Assembly (NCBI GenBank): GCA_003453835.1
Contig: DMMN01000050.1
Span: forward strand, 1-9,674
Direction of reading: 5' to 3'
Source: Bacteroidota bacterium
Lineage (GTDB): Bacteria > Bacteroidota > Ignavibacteria > UBA10030
Length of the DNA: 9,674 nt
Position 1 is the first letter of the stretch, and each line of letters starts with the position of its first letter. Shown here piece after piece: positions 1-6,260 of this stretch. Below the pieces are notes generated by a model. It searched no databases. It was not told the origin of the DNA and was given only the letters and a program-made list of their open reading frames with translations. The position numbers and the translations under genes were made by a program.

Positions 1-490
1 TCGTGTTCATGTCCGGAGCGGGAACGTCCCGATCGGGTCCAAAAATATCGATGAGATTAGAAGTATACCTGCGAGTCACCTTTTCAAGAATGATCGGGCT
101 CAGTTTCGAGGGGTCACATCTCACGCCCCCTTTCGCGCCACCGAACGGAATGTTCATGATGGCACACTTCCACGTCATCCAGGCCGCCAATGCCTTCATC
201 TCATCGAGCGACACATCGGGTGCGTAGCGGATGCCCCCTTTCGAGGGACCGAGGATATCGTTGTGGATGACACGATAGCCTTCAAACACTTTGATCTCTC
301 CGTTATCCATCGCGATCGGAATTGAAACAATCACCTGGCGGACCGGCGTCTTCAGATACTCGTACAGCCCGGGTTCGAGATTCAACAGGTGCGCGGCGAC
401 GTCGAATCGCTGCATCATCGATTCGAACGGATTCTCCTTATCGAGGATGGGGGCAGGCTCGCGATAGACAAAGGGCTGCTGAGTGGTCAT
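1..490 (-). CDS. gdhA: Glutamate dehydrogenase (Glu/Leu/Phe/Val family), N-terminal part, cut by window edge
   Basis: Catalyses NAD(P)-dependent interconversion of glutamate with 2-oxoglutarate and ammonia, linking nitrogen assimilation to the TCA cycle in the cytoplasm. The 163 visible residues are the substrate-binding domain. GPSKGGIR (81-88) carries a substrate-carboxylate lysine (K84), K108 lies in TWKCA, and [14 protein letters not shown] (114-127) fits the Glu/Leu/Phe/Val dehydrogenase active-site signature with K120 as catalytic lysine. PAPDMNT at 157-163 holds the likely catalytic Asp160. The family is usually about 410-450 residues, so the Rossmann domain lies beyond position 1. The ATG at 490 is preceded by GAGAAGGAA at normal spacing, which fixes the start. 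The gap of about 200 bases from htpX suggests its own promoter. Family is certain; substrate (Glu rather than Leu/Val) and cofactor are inferred. Confidence 0.93.
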   Translation of the reverse strand, partial: MTTQQPFVYREPAPILDKENPFESMMQRFDVAAHLLNLEPGLYEYLKTPVRQVIVSIPIAMDNGEIKVFEGYRVIHNDILGPSKGGIRYAPDVSLDEMKALAAWMTWKCAIMNIPFGGAKGGVRCDPSKLSPIILEKVTRRYTSNLIDIFGPDRDVPAPDMNT

Positions 491-690
491 GTGTTCCTTC
501 TCAACAATGATAAAACGGATCTGCGAAACGACCGAAGACTCCTCGTGTCGGCCGGGTTATGAACTTCATGGTATGCCGAGTAGATGGTGACGAAGGGATT
601 CCCCCGGGAAACGCTTGGGGCGCACAGTCCTGCCAATCACATCACATACTCAAGAGACAAACTCCCCTACGGCACTCGGCAGCGAAAGCA
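491..690. other. htpX-gdhA intergenic region, no gene seen
   Basis: These 200 bases separate the htpX stop from the gdhA start. No conserved coding stretch or RNA gene is visible on either strand. The gdhA ribosome binding site is at its left end. A TATCAT hexamer (minus strand, 512-507) could be a -10 element, but it has no good -35 and would leave only a very short leader. A 12-base inverted repeat, ttcccccgggaa at 599-610, has no T-tract and is too short to call a terminator. Confidence 0.5.
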
Positions 691-1545
691 CTAAGAGATA
701 GGGCCTCGAGCGATCATCTCCAATCTCGCGACCCGTTCTTCCGTCGGCGGATGCGTTGAGAAGAGTTTGAGGATTCCTCCCCCGCGCAGTGGATTGACGA
801 TAAAGAGATGAGCCGTCGCCGTTCCGGCATTGGTCATGGGGATGCGATCGGCGCCTGCCTCAAGTTTTCTCAACGCGTTGGCCAGACTCATCGGCTTGCC
901 ACAAATCCTTGCCCCTCCGGCGTCTGCGGCAAACTCGCGGGAGCGGGAGATGGCGAATTGAATCAGCATGGCAGCAATCGGTGCAAGGATGAGGAGCAAC
1001 ATCTCACCGATGGGATTCGAATTCTCCCGATCTCTGCTTCCTCCGCCGAAGATCGAGGCGTACATTGCCATGCGTGTCGCAAAGGTGATGGCACCAGCCA
1101 TGGAGGCAACGATCGTCGCCGTGAGGATATCGCGATGTTTGATGTGGGCCAGCTCGTGGGCCATGACTCCTTCAAGCTCGTCTTCACTCAGTATGCGAAG
1201 AATCCCTTCGGTAGCGGCAACGGCCGCGTGCTGCGGATCGCGCCCGGTTGCAAACGCATTTGGTGTTTGTCCCGGAAGGATGTACACCCTCGGCATCGGC
1301 AGCTCTGCCTGGATGGAGAGCTTTCTGACTACCGCAAAGAGCTTCGGAGCATCCAGCTCGGAAACTTCCTTGGCTCCATAGCTCATCAGGACGATCTTTC
1401 CGGAAAACCAATACATCCCGAAGTTCATAAGCAGGGAGATCACAAACGCCAACAACAGACCGTTTTCTCCGCCAAACCACTGTCCAACGAGCATCAGCAG
1501 GACCATCATCAGCACCATCAGACCTACCGTCTTCACCATAGCCAT
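691..1545 (-). CDS. htpX: HtpX-type membrane zinc metalloprotease (M48B)
   Basis: Membrane-anchored zinc endopeptidase thought to degrade damaged or misfolded membrane proteins, acting with FtsH-type quality control. The 284-residue product matches the usual family length. Two N-terminal hydrophobic segments (about 5-21 and 28-48) are followed by the protease domain with HELAH at 130-134 (zinc ligands H130 and H134, catalytic E131). SREFAAD (202-208) supplies the third ligand, E204, and more hydrophobic stretches lie near 140-163 and 182-199. The C-terminal FSTHPPTEERVARL (262-275) is a family hallmark. The ATG at 1545 was chosen because GGAAGAG lies 8 bases upstream and the product then starts directly with the first membrane segment; a longer in-frame start at 1644 would add 33 unlikely residues. 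It lies downstream of a probable terminator/promoter region. lemA, its frequent genomic neighbour, is about 5.8 kb upstream on the same strand. Confidence 0.95.
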   Translation of the reverse strand: MAMVKTVGLMVLMMVLLMLVGQWFGGENGLLLAFVISLLMNFGMYWFSGKIVLMSYGAKEVSELDAPKLFAVVRKLSIQAELPMPRVYILPGQTPNAFATGRDPQHAAVAATEGILRILSEDELEGVMAHELAHIKHRDILTATIVASMAGAITFATRMAMYASIFGGGSRDRENSNPIGEMLLLILAPIAAMLIQFAISRSREFAADAGGARICGKPMSLANALRKLEAGADRIPMTNAGTATAHLFIVNPLRGGGILKLFSTHPPTEERVARLEMIARGPIS

Positions 1546-1590
1546 ATAGATATCTCTTCCGGAGTTTATAGGATAGTTCAATAATTGCGG

Positions 1591-1624
1591 CACAAATTTA
1601 TAAAAAAAAGGCATAGCAAACAAC
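1591..1624 (-). promoter_or_regulatory. Possible htpX promoter
   Basis: Reading the minus strand, the AT-rich stretch contains TATAAATTTG. This can be read as a sigma70 -10 (TATAAA) with TTGTTT 15 bases upstream. It can also be read as the Bacteroidota -7 consensus TAnnTTTG (TAAATTTG), with TTTG 16 bases upstream, which is shorter than the usual spacing there. Either would start transcription roughly 40 bases before the htpX ATG at 1545. The spacing is imperfect in both readings, so this is suggestive only. Confidence 0.35.
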
Positions 1625-1642
1625 CAAGAACATGTGCCTTCC
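1602..1642 (-). terminator. Probable intrinsic terminator after the amidohydrolase gene
   Basis: On the minus strand GGAAGGCA (1642-1635) can pair with TGCCTTTT (1613-1606): six Watson-Crick pairs plus two G.T pairs. The loop is 21 bases, and the T-run of eight continues to 1602. It lies about 70-110 bases past the amidohydrolase stop at 1711 and before htpX, so it could end the lemA-to-amidohydrolase operon. The long loop makes it weaker than the 8301-8273 terminator. Its T-run overlaps the candidate htpX promoter. Confidence 0.45.
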
Positions 1643-1710
1643 ACCTGCTCTACTCGGAGCTTCGCAAGAGAAGTGTATGAAGGTGCTGCGGAGGGATAAG
1701 GATGAACGAA

Positions 1711-2559
1711 CTACGACCGTTTGCTTGCGATCCGATGGATCGACCGGCTCACGAGGTCGATGTTCTCATCGAGGAAGTGCCGGGAGGACACGCGGGCGCG
1801 ACGAACTTCTTTTGTATCGAGCTGACTGAAGATCAGATCTTCTGAAAAGTATTTGGCGAGGGCAATCGTCTGCCCGCCTGGACCTACGATTGCGGATCCT
1901 CCCCAGAAGTTTACTCCGTCCTCGAATCCGACCCGGTTGCTGAAAAGGTAGTACACGCTCAGGAGCCGGGCGTAGGCACGGTGATGTTCATGGTTCACCT
2001 CTGCGTTCAGGAGGTCTTTGTGGTCTCCGGCCAGCCGGGTCGGGCTCGCGGTAAGTGAGAGCAAGACCTCCGCCCCGTCCCGGGCAAGCAGATATGGAAG
2101 AGACAGATGCCATGCATCCTCACAAATGAGGACTCCAAACCGGCCCAGCTTTGAATCGAAGGCTTGGATAGTGTTCCCGAGTCCGAAGTATCTCCCTTCT
2201 TCAAACATGCCGTATGTTGGAGGATAGATTTTTCGATGAACGTGTTTCACCTTCCCCTCCTCCAGCACCATTGCAGAATTGTAGATGCCGTGATCCTGTC
2301 CGCTCTCAACGAAACCGAGGACAATAGTGATGGACTTGCTCTTTTTTTTCAAAGGAGAAAAGAACGAATCATCAGGATCGAGGGCCACTTCCTGCGCAAG
2401 GTCGCGAAGCGAGTAACCGGTCAGGCTGAGCTCGGGGAAGAGAATAAGCTTCGCCCCCGCCCTAATAGCCTTGTCGACTACCTTGAGATGAAGATCGAGA
2501 TTGGATTTGAGATTGCCGACCTTTGGATCGATCTGAGCGACTGCCGCTTTGAAGTTCAT
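1711..2559 (-). CDS. Carbon-nitrogen hydrolase (nitrilase superfamily), NAD-synthetase glutaminase-like
   Basis: A cytoplasmic amidohydrolase that should cleave a non-peptide C-N (amide) bond through a Glu-Lys-Cys triad. In the 282-residue form the triad reads E43 in FPELSLTGYS, K110 in HRKIYPPTYG and C146 in LICEDAW. The K-x-Y-x-P-T-Y-x-x-F-E-E-x-R-Y-F pattern (110-125) and the C-terminal RRAR/DEN segment (253-266) resemble the N-terminal glutaminase domain of NAD synthetase. The ATP-dependent synthetase domain is absent, because the protein stops where it would begin. Its substrate cannot be named from sequence. The ATG at 2559 starts just before the conserved first strand (FKAAVAQIDP). An in-frame ATG at 2619 has a perfect AGGAGG but only 3 bases away, and would add 20 unconserved-looking residues, so the start is uncertain. 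It is the last gene of the apparent lemA operon. Confidence 0.88.
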   Translation of the reverse strand: MNFKAAVAQIDPKVGNLKSNLDLHLKVVDKAIRAGAKLILFPELSLTGYSLRDLAQEVALDPDDSFFSPLKKKSKSITIVLGFVESGQDHGIYNSAMVLEEGKVKHVHRKIYPPTYGMFEEGRYFGLGNTIQAFDSKLGRFGVLICEDAWHLSLPYLLARDGAEVLLSLTASPTRLAGDHKDLLNAEVNHEHHRAYARLLSVYYLFSNRVGFEDGVNFWGGSAIVGPGGQTIALAKYFSEDLIFSQLDTKEVRRARVSSRHFLDENIDLVSRSIHRIASKRS

Positions 2560-2649
2560 GTGAGCAATGGCTTCCGGGTTAGGTGATGTTCGCGTGGTTC
2601 GGATGCTCGAAGACCTCATCCGCCTCCTACGGGGAACGCTTCCTGCGGT

Positions 2650-3327
2650 TCACGAAAGATCAATCATCTTGATATCCTTGATGTACTGCACCGTCTTGTC
2701 TTCCTTCAGATTGTTCAGCTTCTCCAACTTCGTTTCGATGCGATGGACATTGTCCTTGATGATTGCCAGGTACTTTACCCCTTTTTCCGAGGTTTCCTTC
2801 TCACTCAGCGTCTCGACAACCTCCCGCATGGTATTGAGCGGTGCGCCGATTTCCTGCGTGATGCCGACGATGAGCTCCTGCATCGCCTCCAAGCGTTTCT
2901 GGCGAATCTCCAGTTCCTCAACCTCCTTTCGGAACTTGGCCTTTTCCACAACGCTCATGATCGTCTTCGGGAGAATGGGCGTGCTGATTTCCTCTTTCAC
3001 GAGATAATCTTCAACGCCCAATTTCATTACCTCGACCGCGAGGTTCATGTCCTTGTTCACCGTTAGAAAGATCACAGGCACATCGATATTCTTCTCTTTG
3101 AGGGACTTTGTGATCTCGAGACCGTTCATGCCCGGCAAGAAATAGTCCATCAGGATGACGTCGATATCGTGATTGCGTTCGACCTCGAAGATCCCCTCGC
3201 TGCCGTTTTGTTTCCAGATGACCTCAATCTTCGCTTCATCGTACTTATCGAGGTAGAGCTTGACGAGCTTCGCGAAGTCGGCGTTGTCTTCGACAAGCAA
3301 GACGAGGATGCGTTGGTCGGGAGTCAT
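2650..3327 (-). CDS. Receiver protein with degenerate histidine-kinase dimerisation tail
   Basis: A 225-residue response regulator-like protein. Residues 6-128 form a complete receiver: acidic pair E13/D14, phospho-acceptor D61 in LMDYFLPG, T89, and K111 in DYLVKEE, so Asp phosphorylation should be possible. Residues 129-150 are a charged linker helix. They lead into MQELIVGITQEIGAPLNTM (149-167), which aligns with the H-box of HisKA domains (SHEIRTPLN) but has Q158 in place of the phospho-accepting histidine. A second predicted helix (about 182-208) completes a DHp-like hairpin. There is no ATP-binding domain and the protein then ends, so it cannot be an ordinary kinase. The ATG at 3327 lies 3 bases after the stop of the preceding receiver gene, whose last codons hold its AAGG ribosome binding site, indicating co-translation. 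It may be a phosphate sink, a dimerising adaptor or a kinase modulator. Receiver is certain; tail interpretation is inferred. Confidence 0.88.
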   Translation of the reverse strand: MTPDQRILVLLVEDNADFAKLVKLYLDKYDEAKIEVIWKQNGSEGIFEVERNHDIDVILMDYFLPGMNGLEITKSLKEKNIDVPVIFLTVNKDMNLAVEVMKLGVEDYLVKEEISTPILPKTIMSVVEKAKFRKEVEELEIRQKRLEAMQELIVGITQEIGAPLNTMREVVETLSEKETSEKGVKYLAIIKDNVHRIETKLEKLNNLKEDKTVQYIKDIKMIDLS

Positions 3328-3330
3328 AGG

Positions 3331-3771
3331 TTACCTTCGTGATGGGAGTTTTGCAATCGTAGACCAGTAGTCTTGGAGCGTTTGCAGCACGGTTGTGTAG
3401 CTATCCAGGATGACGGATTTTGAGACATAGCTGCTTGCACCAAGCTCATAGGCTTTTCGGATATCTTCCTCTCGTTCCGAGCTGCTCAGGATGATGACGG
3501 GAATGCTTCGAGTGTTTTCTCCGATCTTCAGCTTTCTCAAAACTTCACGGCCATCGACGCGAGGGAGGTTGAAATCCAGAAAGATCAAGTCGGGAAACTC
3601 CCCCTGATTTTGCCCGTTCGATTCAAGGTAGTCCAGCGCGCGTTGCCCGTCGTCGAAGTACGTGATGCAGTCCTTCCTGCCTGTCTGCTTGAACGCCCAC
3701 TGCAAGATCCTCGCGTGATCTTGATTATCGTCGATCAAGAGGATCCGGAGCGGAGAAGTCTGGCGTGTCAA
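3331..3771 (-). CDS. Rcp1-like single-domain response regulator
   Basis: A 146-residue stand-alone receiver that should take phosphate from the kinase encoded just upstream. Conserved residues are D14/D15 (LLIDDNQDH), phospho-acceptor D66 in FLDFNLP, S96 in ILSSSE, and K118 in YVSKSV. The family-typical features of Rcp1, the regulator of cyanobacterial phytochrome Cph1, are all present: the RALDYLE segment, the loop before FPDLIFLD, LPRVDGREVLRKLK, and a C-terminal helix with a YW pair (135-136). There is no output domain, so it probably acts by protein-protein contact. The start codon is TTG at 3771: it is the only initiation codon giving a complete first beta strand, and AAAGGA lies 6 bases upstream. 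The gene begins 11 bases after the kinase stop. Confidence 0.92.
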   Translation of the reverse strand: MTRQTSPLRILLIDDNQDHARILQWAFKQTGRKDCITYFDDGQRALDYLESNGQNQGEFPDLIFLDFNLPRVDGREVLRKLKIGENTRSIPVIILSSSEREEDIRKAYELGASSYVSKSVILDSYTTVLQTLQDYWSTIAKLPSRR

Positions 3772-3782
3772 GGATGTTCCTT

Positions 3783-6260
3783 TCAGGAAACGGGAATTGT
3801 GAAGTAGAAAGTCGATCCCTGGCCGCGGACCGAATCGACCCAGATGCGTCCTCCGTGCGATGCGACGATCTTCTTGACGATCGTCAAGCCGGCTCCCGCG
3901 CCTTCGTACTCGTCCTTTTTGTGCAGGCGCTGGAAGATCATGAAGATCTTCTCGAAATACTCCGGCTCGATGCCGATGCCGTTGTCTTTGATAAAGTACA
4001 CCACTTCATCCTCCGTTGCCGAGGCGCCGATCTCGATTCGGGGCTGGGGTTTGTCGCAAAACTTGAGCGCGTTCGAAAGCAGGTTCCTGAAGACGATCCT
4101 CATGTAGGTGTCGACCCCATCGATCGGCGGCAGATCCTGCTGGAGCACAATCTCGGCCTTCCGTTCCCGAATGGAGAACTGCAATTCCTCCAGCACATCG
4201 TGGATCAGCTTCGCCGAATCGATCTTGGCTTTCTTCTCTGACAGCTTTGCAATGCGCGAGAGTTGAAGAAGCTCGTCGATCAATCGCTTCATGTGGATGC
4301 ACGAATCCATTACCGACTGAAGGTATTCCCTGCCCGCCTCATCGAAGAGGTTGAGGTATTCATGCCTGATGATCTTGGTGTATCCCTCAACGCTGATGAG
4401 CGGTTCCTTAAGATCGTGCGAAACCACGTACGTGAAATCGTCAAGCTCTTTATTTCGGGCCTCGATTTCCTGCGACTTGGTGATTGTCTCCTGATAGAGA
4501 ATGGCTTTCTCGATGGCAATGCCGACCACGTTCGCGATGCTCTCAAGCAATGTCAGATGATCGTTTGAGTAGATATTCGGTTCGTAGGATTGGACGGACA
4601 TCACGCCGATGGTGCGGTCCCGCGAAAACATCGGAACGAACATCAAGGATGCGGCACCCCGATTCGGATTGCCGAATGGAACATATACCGGACCTGATGG
4701 GGCCTCAGGACGAAGCTCAAGCAGCGGTTTCCGGTCCCGGATGACTTTCGCGCTTGCCGTCCTTTCGTCGAGCGGTACCTCCGCTCCACGTGCATCGGAT
4801 TCTATTCGCTTTCCCTCAAACACATCAACGTTGTAGATCGCCCGTAGGAGGTTCCTCTTCTCGTCGAATCGATCGATGAAAAACGCATCGACCGGGATCA
4901 CCTTTTCGATCTGTTGAAACGTGATGCGGGCGATCTCCCGCGTGTCGAACGTTTCCGTGAGAGCCCGGCTGAGCTCGTACAGCACCTGAAGCCGGCGAAC
5001 CTGACGGCTGAGCTTTTCTCGTGACGTCTGACGCTCCGTAATATCGCGGGCGATGTTGACCATGAGGACAGGGTCCCCCGCCGAGTTACGCAACATCGTG
5101 GTGTTCAAGCTTACGGCAATGCGCTCGCCGCTCTTCCTCAGCCAGGTGATGTCAAAGTCGCGCAACACGTTGTTTTCTCGCAATTTCTCGAGCCAGCCGA
5201 TGTAGGAGCGTAAGTCCTCTTCGGGGACCCACGGGTAGGGAATTTCGACCCCGAATGCGTCGCGCCGTGAGAATCCCGTAAACCGCTCGAACTCGTCGTT
5301 CACGTCGAGGACTTTGCCCTGGAGGTCGGTGATAACCAACGCGTCGACCATCGAATTGATGACATTGCGCAGCAAGCCTTCGGAGTCGGTCAACCGACGT
5401 TCGAGTTCCTTTCTGTCTGTAACATCATTGATGGACAAGTTCAGTGCAGGGGCATCGCGGTAAAGACTGAGCGACATCGTGCTCTCAACGTCTATGGTCG
5501 TACCGTTCTCGCGGAGCATCCGGATCTCAAAACGCGCCGGGATCGTCTCCCCACGAAATGCCCGTTGCTGAAGGAGCGAGAAGAGCATGTGTGAGCCACC
5601 GTCAAGGAACTGTCGAATCTCCTTTCCAACGATCTCGTCGCTTGCCCGATAGCCGAGCAGCTTGCAGAACATCGGATTCGCAACGACGATACTGTTGTTC
5701 TGAAGAATGCAGGTCCCGTACGGCGAATGTTGGAAGAGCGAGCGAAAGTCCGGCTCCTCCTCGGAGGGGGGAAGCGGAAAGAATTCCGGTAATACCAGCG
5801 AAGCGCGATCGACCTTCCAGGCTTCGCTCTCCCTAGCCGGCAGCCGGTCCTTTCGGCGCAAAACGAGGAGCGAGAGTCCACCCGAGAAATCCACGGCACG
5901 TGTTCGAATCGCGATCTTCGCCTTTGCCTCATGCACGAGGAGGAGCTCACCTTTGAGCGCCTCGACCGTTACCGGTCTTCCGGCAACGGTGTACTTCGCG
6001 AGGATGATGTCGATGGGTTTGTTTCTCATCAGATTCTTACGGAGACCGAGCATCTTCGCCGCGGCGCGGTTGACCTCGCGGCATCGACCCTTGCGGTCCA
6101 AGATCAGCATCCCCTCCTTTGCCTTGTCGAACGCACCGGAAAACGCCGGGGTAGAGAGAAGGCTTCCGTCTATTGTCGCACCGGAGACCGAACGAGGAGA
6201 CTTCTTGGAGCGTCCGTCTGGTCTCCTGCGGAGCGCGTTTTGTTTTGGTCGAAGTCTCAT
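3783..6260 (-). CDS. Soluble PAS-PAS-PAS-GAF sensor histidine kinase
   Basis: An 825-residue cytoplasmic sensor kinase with no membrane segment. The order is: a very basic N-terminal tail (1-25); PAS1 (about 42-135); PAS2 (172-285, FRSLFQHSPYG); PAS3 (295-410, ending DITER) with a PAC-like tail; GAF (422-590); a short coiled linker; HisKA with phospho-acceptor H615 in VVSHDLKEP; and a HATPase domain. The HATPase has an N-box (FRNLLSNALKF, 724-734), G1 DNGIGIEP (759-766), F-box IFMIFQRLH (772-780), G2 GAGAGLTIV (787-795) and G3 GQGSTF (813-818). All catalytic boxes look intact. The SHDLKEP and RLH-EGAGAGLTIVKKI style is that of phytochrome-like kinases that pair with Rcp1-type regulators, and such a regulator follows immediately. 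No chromophore-binding cysteine context is recognised and the ligand is unknown. Its ATG overlaps the aroF stop as ATGA and no clear ribosome binding site is seen, suggesting translational coupling. Confidence 0.95.
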   Translation of the reverse strand: MRLRPKQNALRRRPDGRSKKSPRSVSGATIDGSLLSTPAFSGAFDKAKEGMLILDRKGRCREVNRAAAKMLGLRKNLMRNKPIDIILAKYTVAGRPVTVEALKGELLLVHEAKAKIAIRTRAVDFSGGLSLLVLRRKDRLPARESEAWKVDRASLVLPEFFPLPPSEEEPDFRSLFQHSPYGTCILQNNSIVVANPMFCKLLGYRASDEIVGKEIRQFLDGGSHMLFSLLQQRAFRGETIPARFEIRMLRENGTTIDVESTMSLSLYRDAPALNLSINDVTDRKELERRLTDSEGLLRNVINSMVDALVITDLQGKVLDVNDEFERFTGFSRRDAFGVEIPYPWVPEEDLRSYIGWLEKLRENNVLRDFDITWLRKSGERIAVSLNTTMLRNSAGDPVLMVNIARDITERQTSREKLSRQVRRLQVLYELSRALTETFDTREIARITFQQIEKVIPVDAFFIDRFDEKRNLLRAIYNVDVFEGKRIESDARGAEVPLDERTASAKVIRDRKPLLELRPEAPSGPVYVPFGNPNRGAASLMFVPMFSRDRTIGVMSVQSYEPNIYSNDHLTLLESIANVVGIAIEKAILYQETITKSQEIEARNKELDDFTYVVSHDLKEPLISVEGYTKIIRHEYLNLFDEAGREYLQSVMDSCIHMKRLIDELLQLSRIAKLSEKKAKIDSAKLIHDVLEELQFSIRERKAEIVLQQDLPPIDGVDTYMRIVFRNLLSNALKFCDKPQPRIEIGASATEDEVVYFIKDNGIGIEPEYFEKIFMIFQRLHKKDEYEGAGAGLTIVKKIVASHGGRIWVDSVRGQGSTFYFTIPVS

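Noticed and set aside
599..610. Inverted repeat ttcccccgggaa in the htpX-gdhA gap
   Set aside because: Only a 4-5 bp stem with no T-run in either direction, so it is too weak for a terminator and has no known operator match.
669..696. Resemblance to a CIRCE heat-shock operator (gcactc...gcacta) near htpX
   Set aside because: The two half-sites are not inverted as CIRCE requires (they read as direct GCACT repeats), and the site lies at the 3' end of htpX rather than in its promoter.
808..1584. Long plus-strand frame antisense to htpX
   Set aside because: The translation is rich in His/Gln/Arg without domain structure and lies entirely opposite the well-supported protease gene.
2620..2649. 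Possible hairpin between the degenerate receiver gene and the amidohydrolase gene
   Set aside because: The stem is about 6 bp with a bulge and no T-run, and the genes look co-transcribed.
3331..3771. Idea that the receiver gene lacks a start and is a pseudogene because no ATG is present
   Set aside because: A TTG with AAAGGA at 6 bases gives the full first strand of the receiver, and all active-site residues are intact.
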